The notes under the pieces were generated by a model. It was not told the DNA's origin, made no database searches, and was given only the letters and a program-made list of their open reading frames with translations. This document shows positions 1-9,127 of a stretch of DNA of 64,000 bases, piece by piece. Position 1 is the first letter of the stretch. Each line of letters opens with the position of its first letter. Source of the stretch: Calothrix sp. NIES-4105. GTDB lineage: Bacteria; Cyanobacteriota; Cyanobacteriia; Cyanobacteriales; Nostocaceae. The translations under genes and the position numbers were made by a program. The DNA lies in the NCBI RefSeq assembly GCF_002368415.1, contig NZ_AP018290.1:8175717-8239716 (forward strand). Direction: 5' to 3'.

Positions 1-186
1 TTCTGCAGGTACAACAGCTAACAGAGCATTTTCTTGGGCTACGGCTTTTAAGGACTGTGCAATGCTAGGATAAGGACATAGAATTGCTTTTGTTGATTGT
101 GTCTTCGCAAGCCAGTTGATATAAAAAAGTGCTGCCTGTTCACTGTAGTTTCCTGGAGGACCTAGATGCGCTACCGATAAATTCAT
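1..186 (-). CDS. pheA: Prephenate dehydratase, N-terminal part (runs off window)
   Basis: Prephenate dehydratase converts prephenate to phenylpyruvate in phenylalanine synthesis. Only the first 62 codons are present; the gene continues beyond base 1. Reading the minus strand from ATG at 186 gives MNLSVAHLGPPGNYSEQAAL, the family's opening strand with the G-P-x-G-x-[FY]-[ST]-x-x-A pattern, and later CPYPSIAQSLKAVA and LAVVPAE, matching the conserved 'AVVPxENS' segment. It is divergent from the DUF1997 gene at 392, about 205 bp away. Neighbourhood with rnhB and rne is, from memory, common in filamentous cyanobacteria. Confidence is high because several family motifs fall in the right order, although no C-terminal half or regulatory ACT domain can be seen. 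Confidence 0.85.
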   Translation of the reverse strand, partial: MNLSVAHLGPPGNYSEQAALFYINWLAKTQSTKAILCPYPSIAQSLKAVAQENALLAVVPAE

Positions 187-391
187 ATTTTTCTACTTAA
201 TATTGCTTTCTTTAAGAAGAGTGAACTGTGTTTTAAAGAACAATAGTAACTTAATTATTAATTTGTATACCTTAAAGTCGATGAAAACTTAAGCAAATTG
301 CTCTTTACTATAGATAATATTTGCGTTTGAGTATTGCAAATTTTTATTGCTAAAAAATATTAAATTAGTTAAAAAGGTATTAGAACGGCTT

Positions 392-988
392 ATGGTTACT
401 AAGTTTACTGCTTCTCAATCAGTAGAAATTCCTGTTCCAGAGCAGCCTGTACCCATTGGGCATTACCTGCGTCAGCGCAGACGCTTGGTTAATGCATTGA
501 CAGACCCTAGTCGCATTCAGCAAATTTCAGACGAAGTATTTCGGCTTAGAATGCGTCCTTTAAGTTTTATGTCGCTTAGTGTTCAACCAACCGTAGACAT
601 GAGAGTATGGGCTGAATCAAATGGTACAATTAGGCTTCAGTCTATTGCTTGTGAAATTCTAGGTTTTGAGTATATTAACCAGCGCTTTGCACTCTCATTG
701 CAAGGCTTTTTAATTCCTGAACAAATTGGTACAGGTACTCGGCTTCGCGGTCGAGCCGATTTGCAAGTAGAAGTAGATTTCCCTCCGCCATTTTGCTTTA
801 CCCCTAAACCTATTTTAGAGACAACTGGTAACAGCTTATTGAAGAGTGTACTACTAACTGTTAAACAAAGATTGTTACACCAGCTACTTGCTGATTACAA
901 TGATTGGGTGAAATCAACTCAAGAAACGCTCCCAAACGTAAATACAAGCGTAAATAAAGGTGAACTACCTATATTTAATTTAGAATAA
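392..988 (+). CDS. DUF1997 family protein
   Basis: Conserved cyanobacterial and plastid protein of unknown biochemical role. The frame is open from a TTG at 347, but ATG at 392 (MVTKFTASQSVEIPV) is the better start because the extra 15 residues are low-complexity and basic. The 198-residue product has no signal peptide or membrane segment. Central conserved stretches are FRLRMRPLSFMSLSVQPTVD, then ALSLQGFLIPEQ and LRGRADLQVEVDFPPPF, and a C-terminal segment (LLKSVLLTVKQRLLHQLLADY) typical of this lipid-binding-like (START/polyketide-cyclase-like) fold. It converges with rnhB, whose stop lies only 22 bp away. Function is unknown; family assignment rests on remembered similarity. Confidence 0.75.
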   Translation: MVTKFTASQSVEIPVPEQPVPIGHYLRQRRRLVNALTDPSRIQQISDEVFRLRMRPLSFMSLSVQPTVDMRVWAESNGTIRLQSIACEILGFEYINQRFALSLQGFLIPEQIGTGTRLRGRADLQVEVDFPPPFCFTPKPILETTGNSLLKSVLLTVKQRLLHQLLADYNDWVKSTQETLPNVNTSVNKGELPIFNLE

Positions 989-1010
989 GTACAATTACAA
1001 ATGGCACGAG

Positions 1011-1679
1011 TTAGTCAAATTTTAACTCAAGCTGTAATTTAACTTGACACGGTGAGAAAGATTTGCGGTGTAAACGCGAGGCGCCATATTCCTGCAATGC
1101 AAGTAGGTGGCGCCGACTGCCGTAACCTTTATTCTGTGCTAAATCATACATTGGATATTTAGTAGCTAATCGCAGTATTAAATCATCGCGCCAAACTTTT
1201 GCAACGATGCTCGCTGCCGCAATGGCGATAGATATTGAATCACCCTTAATAATTGTTTTTTGTGGCATTGGCAAACCTTTAACCAATTGATTACCATCAA
1301 TTAAACAAATGTCAGGTTGTACTGATAGCTTCAGCACAGCCCGCTTCATTGCGAGTAAAGATGCTTGTAGTATATTAAGTTGGTCAATTTCAGCAGTTGA
1401 AGCATAACCAATTTTCCAATCGCTGCAAGCTATTATTTGCGCGAAGAGTTGCTTTCTTCTAAGCACTGACAACTTTTTACTGTCATTTATCCCAGCAGCA
1501 ACTAATTGTGGCAAAGCATTGTTCGGCAATATAACTGCGGCTGCAACCACAGGGCCAAATAAGGCGCCTCGACCTACTTCGTCAACACCCGCTTGTATAA
1601 TTTCGCACTTGCTAGATAATTCTAGCCAGCTTGATTGACTTGTAGGTAATGAGTTTGCTGTATCGAGGTGCCTTACCAT
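1011..1679 (-). CDS. rnhB: Ribonuclease HII
   Basis: Cuts the RNA strand of RNA-DNA hybrids and starts removal of misincorporated ribonucleotides. The 222-residue protein carries the RNase HII signature AGVDEVGRGALFGPVVAAAV with catalytic Asp33 and Glu34, the third acidic residue in LIDGNQ (Asp128), and the C-terminal motif KVWRDD (Asp165) followed by YPMYDLAQNKGYGSRRH, completing the D-E-D-D set. The first 25 residues are a variable extension. It lies 27 bp downstream of rne on the same strand, so the two are probably co-transcribed as rne-rnhB, an order familiar in cyanobacteria. GGCGCC lies several times inside the gene. Confidence 0.93.
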   Translation of the reverse strand: MVRHLDTANSLPTSQSSWLELSSKCEIIQAGVDEVGRGALFGPVVAAAVILPNNALPQLVAAGINDSKKLSVLRRKQLFAQIIACSDWKIGYASTAEIDQLNILQASLLAMKRAVLKLSVQPDICLIDGNQLVKGLPMPQKTIIKGDSISIAIAAASIVAKVWRDDLILRLATKYPMYDLAQNKGYGSRRHLLALQEYGASRLHRKSFSPCQVKLQLELKFD

Positions 1680-1706
1680 GTTTATTCACCCACTATTACC
1701 TATTTG

Positions 1707-3863
1707 CTAATAGTCAGAATCACCATCAGCTGCTGAAGAACGACGGCGCCTACGACGGGTAGTACCTTCCTTGACTTCATCATCTGTATAACTAGATTGC
1801 ATGTTGGGTTGTACTGGTGGTTGTACTGGTGGTGGTTGTACTGGCTGTACTGTTTGTATTGGTGGAACAACTTTCCTTGGCATCGGAGTCGGCGTAGAAG
1901 CTGGTTCTGATGCAACTTCTCCCCAAGGTTCTGGTAGGTTATCAATATTGGGGATACGCTCAACCCGCTCAGTTTTTGGTCTGGGCAAAGGTGTTGTAGA
2001 AACTGTTGGAGACGGTGGTTCGATGTCAAAGTTGGAGGTTTCTGGTGGTTGTCCAGGTAAAGTAACGTTAATAATTACTGATTTTGGATTTTTAACTTCC
2101 CTGTTAAGACGTACTAAAGGCGAAACTCCCATCAATGCGTAAACATCTTGCTCATCATCATTCATTTCCACCGATACAATCTCTGGCGGTTCGACAACTG
2201 GCTTAATTGGGTCGAGTTTTGAAATTTTACGCTCTCGTATCGGTTCCCAACTGGGTTTTGAACCCATTGTCGATGGAACAGGATTATTATCTATTTCCCC
2301 ATCTTGTTCGATGTCCATGTCTGAGTCATTTACATATGACATGGGACTTGATGTTACACGCGGTTCTGAATTTCCATTTGCTCCTGGAACACCAATTCGC
2401 TGACGGCGCCGAACACGACGTTTATCACCGATTTCATGGTAACTAGGATGGTTAACCCCTACCGAGTTATATTCTGTCTCTGGCTCAAATGATGATTCCG
2501 AAAATCCTTCATAAGTCTCTTGAGGATTGCTAGCTCTTGCTTGTGGCACTCGCTCTCGAATTGGTGTTGATGCCACAAAACGGTCGGGTACTTCCGTTGG
2601 TGCTGGTGGTGATACGCGTGGTTCGCTTTCTCCTGGTAGCTGCACGATATGCCCTAAACCACCGCAAGTTGGGCAAGTATGTCCAAATAACTCGTATACG
2701 TTTTGACCTTGGCGTTTACGTGTAAGTTCGACTAACCCCAACTCGGTTAATTGAGCGATTTGTGGACGTGCTTTGTCAGCTTTTAATGCTTTGTTAAAGT
2801 GTTCGAGAACTTGAAGCTGGTCACGCCGTGATTCCATGTCTATGAAATCAACTACAATCACACCAGCAATATTACGTAGGCGTAATTGACGAGCAATCTC
2901 GGTTGCCGCTTCGCAGTTAGTCCATAATACGGTTTCGCGCGCAGTTGCCGAGCGTGTAAACGAGCCAGAGTTAACATCTATAACAGTTAATGCTTCGGTC
3001 GGCTCGATAATAACATAGCCACCTGAAGGTAAATCAACTCTTGGTCTAAGAGCTTCTTTAATCGCTGCATTTACACGGAAGTATTCTAATATTGCAGTTC
3101 GGTCGCGATGGTGATCAATCAATAAACCTTGAGGAGTTTGACCTCCACTCCAGTTTTGTAAATACTGCTTGACTCGTTTTAATCCGGTACTCGAATCAAC
3201 TACAATTCGGTTGACATCGGCGCCGTACATATCGCGAAGTACACGCTGAATAAAATCATCATCGCGGTTAAGTAAAGCAGGAGCGCGCGTACCAACCGCT
3301 TCAACCTGAATAGCTTCCCACTGTTTTTGTAATGCTTCTAAATCTTCGATAATCGCTTCTTCTGGTTTGCCTTCGGCTTCAGTGCGAACTAACAAACCCA
3401 TTCCCGCAGGTTTGATCAAAATTGCTAACGCTCGCAATCGATTACGTTCGTTTTCGTTACGAATGCGACGCGATAAATTTACGCCTCTACCATACGGCAT
3501 CAATACTACATAACGACCAGGAAGCGTAATATTCCCTGTAAGTCGTGGTCCTTTGGTGCCTGTAGGTTCTTTCATCACCTGCACCAAAACCTTTTGCTGC
3601 GGTGTCAACAACTCAGTAATTGCTGATGCTGCACGTTTTAATCGCAGTGGACCTAAATCTGTAACGTGAATAAAACCATTTCGCTCTGGGTCACCAATAT
3701 TGACAAAAGCAGCGTCAATACCAGGTAACACATTTTCTACAACACCTAAGTAAATATCACCAATTTGGTGATGTCCTGTAGCAACAACAAGCTCTTGTAT
3801 TTGGTCTTCAGAAAAGACAGCAGCGATTTGATGCTGCTCGGCTATAATAATTTGTTTTGGCAT
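1707..3863 (-). CDS. rne: Ribonuclease E/G (cyanobacterial type)
   Basis: Endoribonuclease that starts mRNA decay and processes stable RNA. Of 718 residues, about 35-120 form the S1 RNA-binding domain (GDIYLGVVENVLPGIDAAFV), followed by the 5'-sensor and DNase I-like domains. The catalytic metal ligands are visible as Asp296 (TVIDVNSGSF) and Asp339 (VIVVDFIDME), and the Zn-link cysteines as Cys397 and Cys400 (CPTCGG). From about 410 onward the protein is a disordered Pro/Glu/Thr-rich tail ending in TTRRRRRRSSAADGDSDY. Cyanobacterial RNase E is known to end in such an arginine-rich nonapeptide that recruits polynucleotide phosphorylase. The start is ATG at 3863 with a purine-rich stretch (GAGGAAATTGA) upstream. 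Confidence 0.95.
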   Translation of the reverse strand: MPKQIIIAEQHQIAAVFSEDQIQELVVATGHHQIGDIYLGVVENVLPGIDAAFVNIGDPERNGFIHVTDLGPLRLKRAASAITELLTPQQKVLVQVMKEPTGTKGPRLTGNITLPGRYVVLMPYGRGVNLSRRIRNENERNRLRALAILIKPAGMGLLVRTEAEGKPEEAIIEDLEALQKQWEAIQVEAVGTRAPALLNRDDDFIQRVLRDMYGADVNRIVVDSSTGLKRVKQYLQNWSGGQTPQGLLIDHHRDRTAILEYFRVNAAIKEALRPRVDLPSGGYVIIEPTEALTVIDVNSGSFTRSATARETVLWTNCEAATEIARQLRLRNIAGVIVVDFIDMESRRDQLQVLEHFNKALKADKARPQIAQLTELGLVELTRKRQGQNVYELFGHTCPTCGGLGHIVQLPGESEPRVSPPAPTEVPDRFVASTPIRERVPQARASNPQETYEGFSESSFEPETEYNSVGVNHPSYHEIGDKRRVRRRQRIGVPGANGNSEPRVTSSPMSYVNDSDMDIEQDGEIDNNPVPSTMGSKPSWEPIRERKISKLDPIKPVVEPPEIVSVEMNDDEQDVYALMGVSPLVRLNREVKNPKSVIINVTLPGQPPETSNFDIEPPSPTVSTTPLPRPKTERVERIPNIDNLPEPWGEVASEPASTPTPMPRKVVPPIQTVQPVQPPPVQPPVQPNMQSSYTDDEVKEGTTRRRRRRSSAADGDSDY

Positions 3864-4651
3864 TCAATTTCCTCAAAAAAACCGCAGCACAAATTCTGGA
3901 TGTTAATCAGCCGATATACCCATACAAACACGGTCTGAACTACTTCTAATTTATACTGCGCCCATAAGCGCGTATGCGAGTTACACATTAAAGGAATTAT
4001 CCGATTGACGAACTCCACACTCCAAGAACGTAGGTCATAAAAGCGTTTATAGCGGGAAGGAGTATGGCCTTTATATTAAGAATAAACCCAGAACGGCTGA
4101 CATAAATTAAGCAATAAAAATCATTCGTCCTTTGTCAATTTTGCTACAATGCTTCATCTACATGATTTCATTCTAAAAGTTCTGCCCGTAACAGCCAAAG
4201 TTGCAAAAATCTGTTAAGCCGAAAGCTTGAGTAAAAGGCAACTGCCTGATTTACTCTACTCTAACAAACTGTAATAGAGTCTGCACTTCGAGTTGCGCTC
4301 TCATATCTGTAAGGCGCCGTAACTTCGACTGCTTTAAAAAAGATATAGCTAGAGATTTCTGACGGAGCGATGAAACAATAACTGATTCGCAGATCGCGGA
4401 AAGGGAGGAAGAGTGTTTTTGTCTACACAACTAAAGTCACAGGATAAACTCCTAGAAACGACACTCCAAGGTAATATAACTTTACTGCCCTAATTATCAG
4501 GGTAACGAATCAGCAGTTAGAACATGCAGCGCCAGAAATTTCCTCTTCATATCATTCTAACGCAACCTTGTCAAAAATCAATTCTTTCAAATTAATTTGG
4601 GCATGAATAAATTTATTGCTGCGCGAAGAACACATGCTGTGGACACTGCAT
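3864..4651 (-). promoter_or_regulatory. Long upstream region of rne, probable 5' leader
   Basis: 788 bp without a convincing gene separate the radical SAM gene from rne, both on the minus strand. Cyanobacterial rne mRNAs are known to have long 5' leaders through which RNase E limits its own expression. The part next to rne is U-rich when read as RNA (for example the stretch before the start codon), as expected for an RNase E-cleaved leader. I see no clear terminator after the radical SAM gene, so read-through is possible. Leader length and promoter position cannot be fixed by eye. Confidence 0.45.
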
Positions 4652-7231
4652 TTATTGCAAACCTATACCAAGACGATGGATATGGAGCAATTGATAATCA
4701 CCAGGCATCACAGTCGAGAGCATAAGCAGAATATGTTCAGGACGCAGCAGCATACCATCGTTACGACAACTACCAACATACCGTAATGTGGCAACATGAT
4801 TGTCGTCGCTTTGATCAACTAGTTCTAAATCTAACAAACGTGAGCGTAAATCAATTTGTTGGTGTTTGCCTGACTTGGTTATCTGTTCGCACCAAATTTC
4901 TGTTTGGTTTTTGATTGATGAGAGCGCTTCGTGCCAAAGAATGGGAGTTCCTGGTTCTGTTGCTACAGTAATTAAGTACTCAGCGGTTTGTAATTGGGCA
5001 GCAGCAGCAGGCGCCTTCAAATCGATTTCAACGACTTTATATATAGGTATATCGCTAGGCAGAACCGAAGTCAGCTTGATTTTAAAATCTTCAACATCAA
5101 CAGGTTGTGTCAATTCAAAATCCACAATTTCACCATTGCTAGTGGCGCCTAATGGTAAAGCGCTGGCAAGAGAAATTCGAGGGTTGGGATGATAACCACC
5201 TGTAAATGAGACTGGCAAACTTGCCCTTCGCACCACACGGTCAAAAAGACGCATCAAATCCAAATGGCTGACTAATGCCATATCCCCAGTTTTGCCAAAC
5301 CAAACGCGTAAACGTTGGGTTTTATTTGTGTTAGGCACAAATTCTCCATCAAAAGGAGGGCATTGGGCGGGTGTGATTACTATATTATGACCGAAGTCAG
5401 TGCTGCAAACACCGCAGTGCGAACATTCTGCAAACGAACAGTCAGCAATTGTAGCAGCTTCTAACGCACGTTGTAAATCCTCAACTAACCATTTTTTGTC
5501 AATCCCACTATCAATATGATCCCAAGGTAAAGCAATATCAAGAAATGTATTTAAATTTTCACATTCCATTACATTCCATTCACCGTTTTCGACTTGGCGA
5601 TACTTCCAAGACAAATTTGATAAAGCAATAGCTTGACTCCATGCATTAAACGCGCGCTCGATATTGTCATACCACGAATCCATCCCGGCGCCTAGTTCCC
5701 ATGCTCTTTTCAAAACTTTACCTAAGCTACGATCTCCTCTACCAATAAAATCTTCCATAGCAGAGAGGCGAACATCAGTATAATTTACCTTGACGCCGCG
5801 TAAAGAGCGGAATTCTACACGTAAAAGTCTTTGCTTACGCTCAAATTCAGCTTTTGCAACTGAATGCCACTGAAATGGAGTATGAGGTTTGGGAGTGAAG
5901 TTAGAAATTGTAATGTTAAAGTTGAGCGGTTTTCTACCTTTGCCTCGGCACTCGCGTTGTAACCAAGCTACAGTTTCAACAATACCAACAACATCCGCGT
6001 CGGTTTCGCCTGGTAAGCCAATCATAAAATAAAGCTTAATTTTATCCCAGCCTTTTTCCCAAGCTGTCTTAACACCGCGTAGAAGTTCTTCGTTGGTTAG
6101 ACCTTTGTTGACAATATCGCGCATTCGCTGGGTTCCAGCTTCTGGAGCAAAAGTTAAACCACTTTGCCGTGTTCCACCCAGTATATTAGCAATATTTTCA
6201 TCAAACCTGTCTACCCGTTGACTTGGTAATGAAAGCGAGATATTTTCACCTTTTAAGCGATTTTTGATTTCCATCCCGACGGAGGGCAGGGATAAATAAT
6301 CTGAACAGCTTAATGATAGTAGAGAAAATTCATTATAACCGGTGAAGCGCATTCCTTTCTCAATCGCTTCTACTACCTTTGATGGTTCGACATCGCGCGC
6401 GGGACGGGTAAGCATTCCTGGTTGACAAAATCGACATCCCCTTGTACAGCCACGACGAATTTCGATTGTCAAACGGTCATGGACAGTTTGAACGTAGGGC
6501 ACAAGTCCGACTGAATAAGCGGGAATGGGGGTGGCAACTCGGCGTAAGATTCGTTCGGGTACATCTGAACTTTTGGGACGAACCGATCCGTCAGCAGCTT
6601 GCTCATAAAATCTGGGTACGTATACACCGGGTATTTGAGCAAGGTCTAGTAATAATTCTTCACGATTCAAACAAGCCGCTTTACCTTCTTCCAAAACCAT
6701 ACCAATTTCAGGGAGGAGTTCTTCGCCATCGCCAAGGGCAATAAAATCTAAGAAGTCCGTGTATGGTTCAGGGTTCGATGTTGCGGTTTGTCCACCAGCA
6801 AAAATTAAGGGGTAATTTCCGTTGTCGCGCTCACTTGAAGTCAGGGGTATTCCTGCCAAGTCAAGCATTTCTAAAATATTAGTCGCACCTAGTTCGTAAC
6901 TAAGGCTAAAACCAAGGATATCAAAATCAACAAGCGACCGTTTAGACTCGACAGCAAATAACGGCGTTTTAGATGAGCGCAGTTTTGCTGCTAAGTCTGG
7001 TGCGGGTAAGTACGCACGGTCGCACAATTGACGTGGTTGGGCGTTCAAAATGTTGTATAGGATAATGTGTCCTAAATTTGATGCCCCAACTTCATAGATT
7101 TCTGGATAGGTGAGTACCCAACGGACATTGGCACTTTGCCAAGGTTTGTGTACTGCTCCCAACTCGTTACCGAGGTATCGTGCTGGTTTGAGAATATCCG
7201 ACGTTATTAATTCTTGTACTGCGAAAGCCAC
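4652..7231 (-). CDS. TIGR03960-type radical SAM protein fused to DUF2344 domain
   Basis: 859-residue iron-sulfur protein of unknown substrate. Residues about 30-230 resemble the B12-binding-like N-terminal domain of TIGR03960 (YPEIYEVGASNLGH, LGFSLSYELGATNILEMLDL). The radical SAM core follows, with its [4Fe-4S] ligands in RRGCTRGCRFCQPGM (Cys262, Cys266, Cys269). From about 640 onward comes a DUF2344/TIGR03936 domain (VSHLDLMRLFDRVVRRA, GYHPNPRISLASALPLG), which in other bacteria is a separate gene. A four-cysteine segment near 610-630 (CSFAECSHCGVCSTD) could hold a second cluster. The gene lies upstream of rne on the same strand, an arrangement that suggests a link to RNA or ribosome metabolism; that link is inference. 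Confidence 0.88.
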   Translation of the reverse strand: MAFAVQELITSDILKPARYLGNELGAVHKPWQSANVRWVLTYPEIYEVGASNLGHIILYNILNAQPRQLCDRAYLPAPDLAAKLRSSKTPLFAVESKRSLVDFDILGFSLSYELGATNILEMLDLAGIPLTSSERDNGNYPLIFAGGQTATSNPEPYTDFLDFIALGDGEELLPEIGMVLEEGKAACLNREELLLDLAQIPGVYVPRFYEQAADGSVRPKSSDVPERILRRVATPIPAYSVGLVPYVQTVHDRLTIEIRRGCTRGCRFCQPGMLTRPARDVEPSKVVEAIEKGMRFTGYNEFSLLSLSCSDYLSLPSVGMEIKNRLKGENISLSLPSQRVDRFDENIANILGGTRQSGLTFAPEAGTQRMRDIVNKGLTNEELLRGVKTAWEKGWDKIKLYFMIGLPGETDADVVGIVETVAWLQRECRGKGRKPLNFNITISNFTPKPHTPFQWHSVAKAEFERKQRLLRVEFRSLRGVKVNYTDVRLSAMEDFIGRGDRSLGKVLKRAWELGAGMDSWYDNIERAFNAWSQAIALSNLSWKYRQVENGEWNVMECENLNTFLDIALPWDHIDSGIDKKWLVEDLQRALEAATIADCSFAECSHCGVCSTDFGHNIVITPAQCPPFDGEFVPNTNKTQRLRVWFGKTGDMALVSHLDLMRLFDRVVRRASLPVSFTGGYHPNPRISLASALPLGATSNGEIVDFELTQPVDVEDFKIKLTSVLPSDIPIYKVVEIDLKAPAAAAQLQTAEYLITVATEPGTPILWHEALSSIKNQTEIWCEQITKSGKHQQIDLRSRLLDLELVDQSDDNHVATLRYVGSCRNDGMLLRPEHILLMLSTVMPGDYQLLHIHRLGIGLQ

Positions 7232-7393
7232 GTTATGCTATCTTTTACGTACTTTAATATACAGCTATACCACCTCCAACATAGCATTTATTAGGGTTAT
7301 CGAGATATCTCACAATCCTACTTACACTGGTTGGTGTTATTTGGTGCAGTATTGCTGCATTGGGCAAGAGTGTTTACTTCATCCTACAGGGAA

Positions 7394-7723
7394 TTACACG
7401 CTTGTCAATGCAGTTTCGTCTGCCAATATCTCAAATACACCATCAAGTTGAGTTAATTCAAAAATAATACGCAATGCGGGGGATACACAGCAGATGCTGA
7501 ATCGCTTATTGGTGGCTTGTGCGAGCTTGAGAGCGGAAACTAAAGCCATCAACCCTGCGCTATCCATCGATTCAACTGATGCTAGGTTAACTAGCATGGT
7601 GCCATTATCGTCTTGTCTTAAAGCTGTTGTTAAATCGCGCTCAAACTCTAAAGCGTTAGCTGCATTCAAATTACCTTGAGGACGAATTACGGTCAATTTT
7701 GGATGACTAAGTACTGCTTGCAT
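7394..7723 (-). CDS. STAS-domain anti-sigma factor antagonist-like protein
   Basis: 109-residue single STAS domain of the SpoIIAA/RsbV type. Such proteins bind a partner-switching kinase and are inactivated by phosphorylation. The sequence opens with KLTVIRPQGNLNAANALEFE and has VESMDSAGLMALVSALKLA; the Ser of MDSAG (Ser55) sits at the usual phosphorylation site. The C-terminus (LRIIFELTQLDGVFEILAD) matches the last helix and strand of the domain. No anti-sigma kinase or PP2C phosphatase lies nearby, so partners must be encoded elsewhere. It is separated by 162 bp from the downstream radical SAM gene and probably has its own promoter. Confidence 0.85.
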   Translation of the reverse strand: MQAVLSHPKLTVIRPQGNLNAANALEFERDLTTALRQDDNGTMLVNLASVESMDSAGLMALVSALKLAQATNKRFSICCVSPALRIIFELTQLDGVFEILADETALTSV

Positions 7724-8034
7724 ATTTACTTCCTAATTACCTATTTAAAGTAATCAAACTTCTATGATAGATGTATTTGACCATAAACCTTTTCTCATGA
7801 CATCGACCATTCGTATTACATCTCTTTGCTGAATCTTTATTGATCTAGCCATCTCGCTTAAAGATTACCAAAACTTGAAAAATTTCTGTGCTTAAATATA
7901 CTTTTATCAGTTAAATATTAATTTATTTATATACAGTCGCATTGATTTACCTGGGCTTAACCTTAATTTAATAGCGTATACAATCGAGGATTAGTTATGA
8001 TGAACAAACAATTTATGCTTGTTTTACATAGCTT

Positions 8035-8050
8035 TGAGAAGCGCTTCTCA
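8035..8050. promoter_or_regulatory. Perfect 16-bp palindrome
   Basis: TGAGAAGCGCTTCTCA reads the same on both strands and lies about 200 bp upstream of the small gene at 8250. It could be an operator for a dimeric regulator. Nothing else in the window matches it, and no regulator can be named. Confidence 0.3.
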
Positions 8051-8152
8051 ATCCATTAATATAGAGCATTTATGTCTCAGGGTAGATGAGCATTTAGTGA
8101 AATAACCATACCAGATGATGGCATACAACTTCAAAATAAGCAACATAGTAGC

Positions 8153-8168
8153 TGTGATTCAAATCACG
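8153..8168 (+). promoter_or_regulatory. CRP-like binding site
   Basis: TGTGATTCAAATCACG fits the CRP-family consensus TGTGA-N6-TCACA with one mismatch in the final base. It is 82 bp upstream of the ATG at 8250, a usual activator distance. Filamentous cyanobacteria have cAMP-receptor-type regulators (AnCrpA, SYCRP1) with this specificity; binding here is inference. Confidence 0.35.
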
Positions 8169-8249
8169 AATGAACATACACCTCCATCACTTTTTATACA
8201 AAACTATGTCTGAGATAATAACTAGTATTAAAATTAGGTTTGTAAAAAA

Positions 8250-8444
8250 ATGAAAACAAAATACGCAATTCGGCAACTAGTCGAGAAAGCTTTGAACATT
8301 CAAAAACTAACTCCAGAGATAGAGAATGAGATTAACTACGAGTTAACCGAGATGGGTTATATTTCCGATGTAGACTACGAAGCATTGGAATTGCTTATGG
8401 CTGAGATGGACGCAGGTCGAGTTAAGCTAGTCGCAAGCTACTAA
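8250..8444 (+). CDS. Small acidic conserved cyanobacterial protein (64 aa)
   Basis: Hypothetical 64-residue protein, apparently all helical, with a charged core: ALNIQKLTPEIENEINYEL, then DVDYEALELLMAEMDAGRV. No signal peptide, cysteines or membrane segment. I recall similar small proteins across filamentous cyanobacteria but know no function. It starts at ATG 8250. A CRP-like site lies 82 bp upstream and a strong terminator hairpin 80 bp downstream, so it is most likely a single-gene transcript. Confidence 0.65.
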   Translation: MKTKYAIRQLVEKALNIQKLTPEIENEINYELTEMGYISDVDYEALELLMAEMDAGRVKLVASY

Positions 8445-8524
8445 ATCGGTATATTTTTCTCCAAGCAAAGCTTATGTTTGGTTATGTAGTAAGTCAAATT
8501 TCTTATGCTGAGTTCAAAAAAACG

Positions 8525-8558
8525 AAACCCCTCACCCAAAGTCGTGAGGGGTTTTCAA
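8525..8558. terminator. Intrinsic terminator, probably bidirectional
   Basis: An 11-bp perfect stem (AAACCCCTCAC with GTGAGGGGTTT) around an 8-nt loop, with a short T run on the plus strand and A/T-rich flanks on both sides. It lies between convergent genes ending at 8444 (+) and 8605 (-). Confidence 0.8.
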
Positions 8559-8573
8559 TTATTAAAATATTAA

Positions 8574-8612
8574 CTTAGGTTGGGTGAAGGCTTTGCTCCA
8601 CCCACTACACGC
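8574..8612. repeat. Short dispersed repeat of the TAGGTTGGGTG family
   Basis: TTAGGTTGGGTGAAGGCTTT followed by GCTCCACCCA forms a short inverted repeat. A related sequence (GTAGGTTGGGTGGAGG with GGAACCCAAC) occurs at 61932-61966. The repeat runs into the 3' end of the gene that stops at 8605. Confidence 0.5.
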
Positions 8613-8943
8613 TCCCTTGAACCCAAAGCTTTTGGATAAAATTATGAAGTTGTTGCTTTGCTGTAATGGAAGACAGCTCCTCAAGATGTGCGAAATCGCT
8701 AAAAAATGGAATTACCTCAACTTCCATTGCAGGTTGAAATAAATTTATTGACCAGAGTAAATCGGAACTAGAGCGTAAATCAGTTATTTTATGAGGTTCT
8801 ATTGACTTGTCGGCAAGGAATAGCGGACGTACCCAGCACAACTGACGCTCTTTAACAACTTGAATAAGTTCAGTGTATAAACGCTCAGTACCGCATTCCA
8901 AAAATAAAATTTGTCTTGGTTTAAAATCTAGGCTTTTATCCAT
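8605..8943 (-). CDS. Conserved cyanobacterial hypothetical protein (112 aa)
   Basis: Soluble 112-residue protein with no motif I can name. It opens MDKSLDFKPRQILFLECGTE and contains RLYTELIQVVKERQLCWVRP and FLADKSIEPHKITDLRSSSD, then a helical C-terminus ending QKLWVQGSV. The opening resembles a small beta-rich nucleotide- or RNA-associated domain, but this is only an impression. Its stop lies beside a repeat of the TAGGTTGGGTG family (8576-8610), so the last codons may have been shaped by that repeat. It is divergent from clpS. I recall similar genes in other filamentous cyanobacteria. Confidence 0.6.
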   Translation of the reverse strand: MDKSLDFKPRQILFLECGTERLYTELIQVVKERQLCWVRPLFLADKSIEPHKITDLRSSSDLLWSINLFQPAMEVEVIPFFSDFAHLEELSSITAKQQLHNFIQKLWVQGSV

Positions 8944-9127
8944 ATCTACCTAGCGACACAGACCAAACAGATATAATTATATCAATAAATATCAGCCAAT
9001 AGTGGTAATAATTGTAGTCGAGTGCGAGTATTCGCTTTGAGTCCAAGCTAAAATGGATAAATAAGTGTTAAGATTTCACCTAGCAGCGTCCACGATTGTA
9101 GTATTTGAATAACCATAGCATAGAACT

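Larger units (their letters stand above)
7724..8249. promoter_or_regulatory. Divergent intergenic region, AT-rich, with two palindromic sites
   Basis: This 526-bp gap separates the STAS gene (minus) and the 64-residue protein gene (plus), so it must hold both promoters. It contains a 16-bp perfect palindrome at 8035-8050 and a CRP-like site at 8153-8168, listed separately. Short in-frame ATGs (for example near 7997) lead to stops within a few codons. I found no RNA gene here. Confidence 0.4.

Noticed and set aside
4866-5192. 108-residue plus-strand frame and similar antisense frames
   Set aside because: Lies wholly within the radical SAM gene on the other strand, with no ribosome binding site or recognisable motif.
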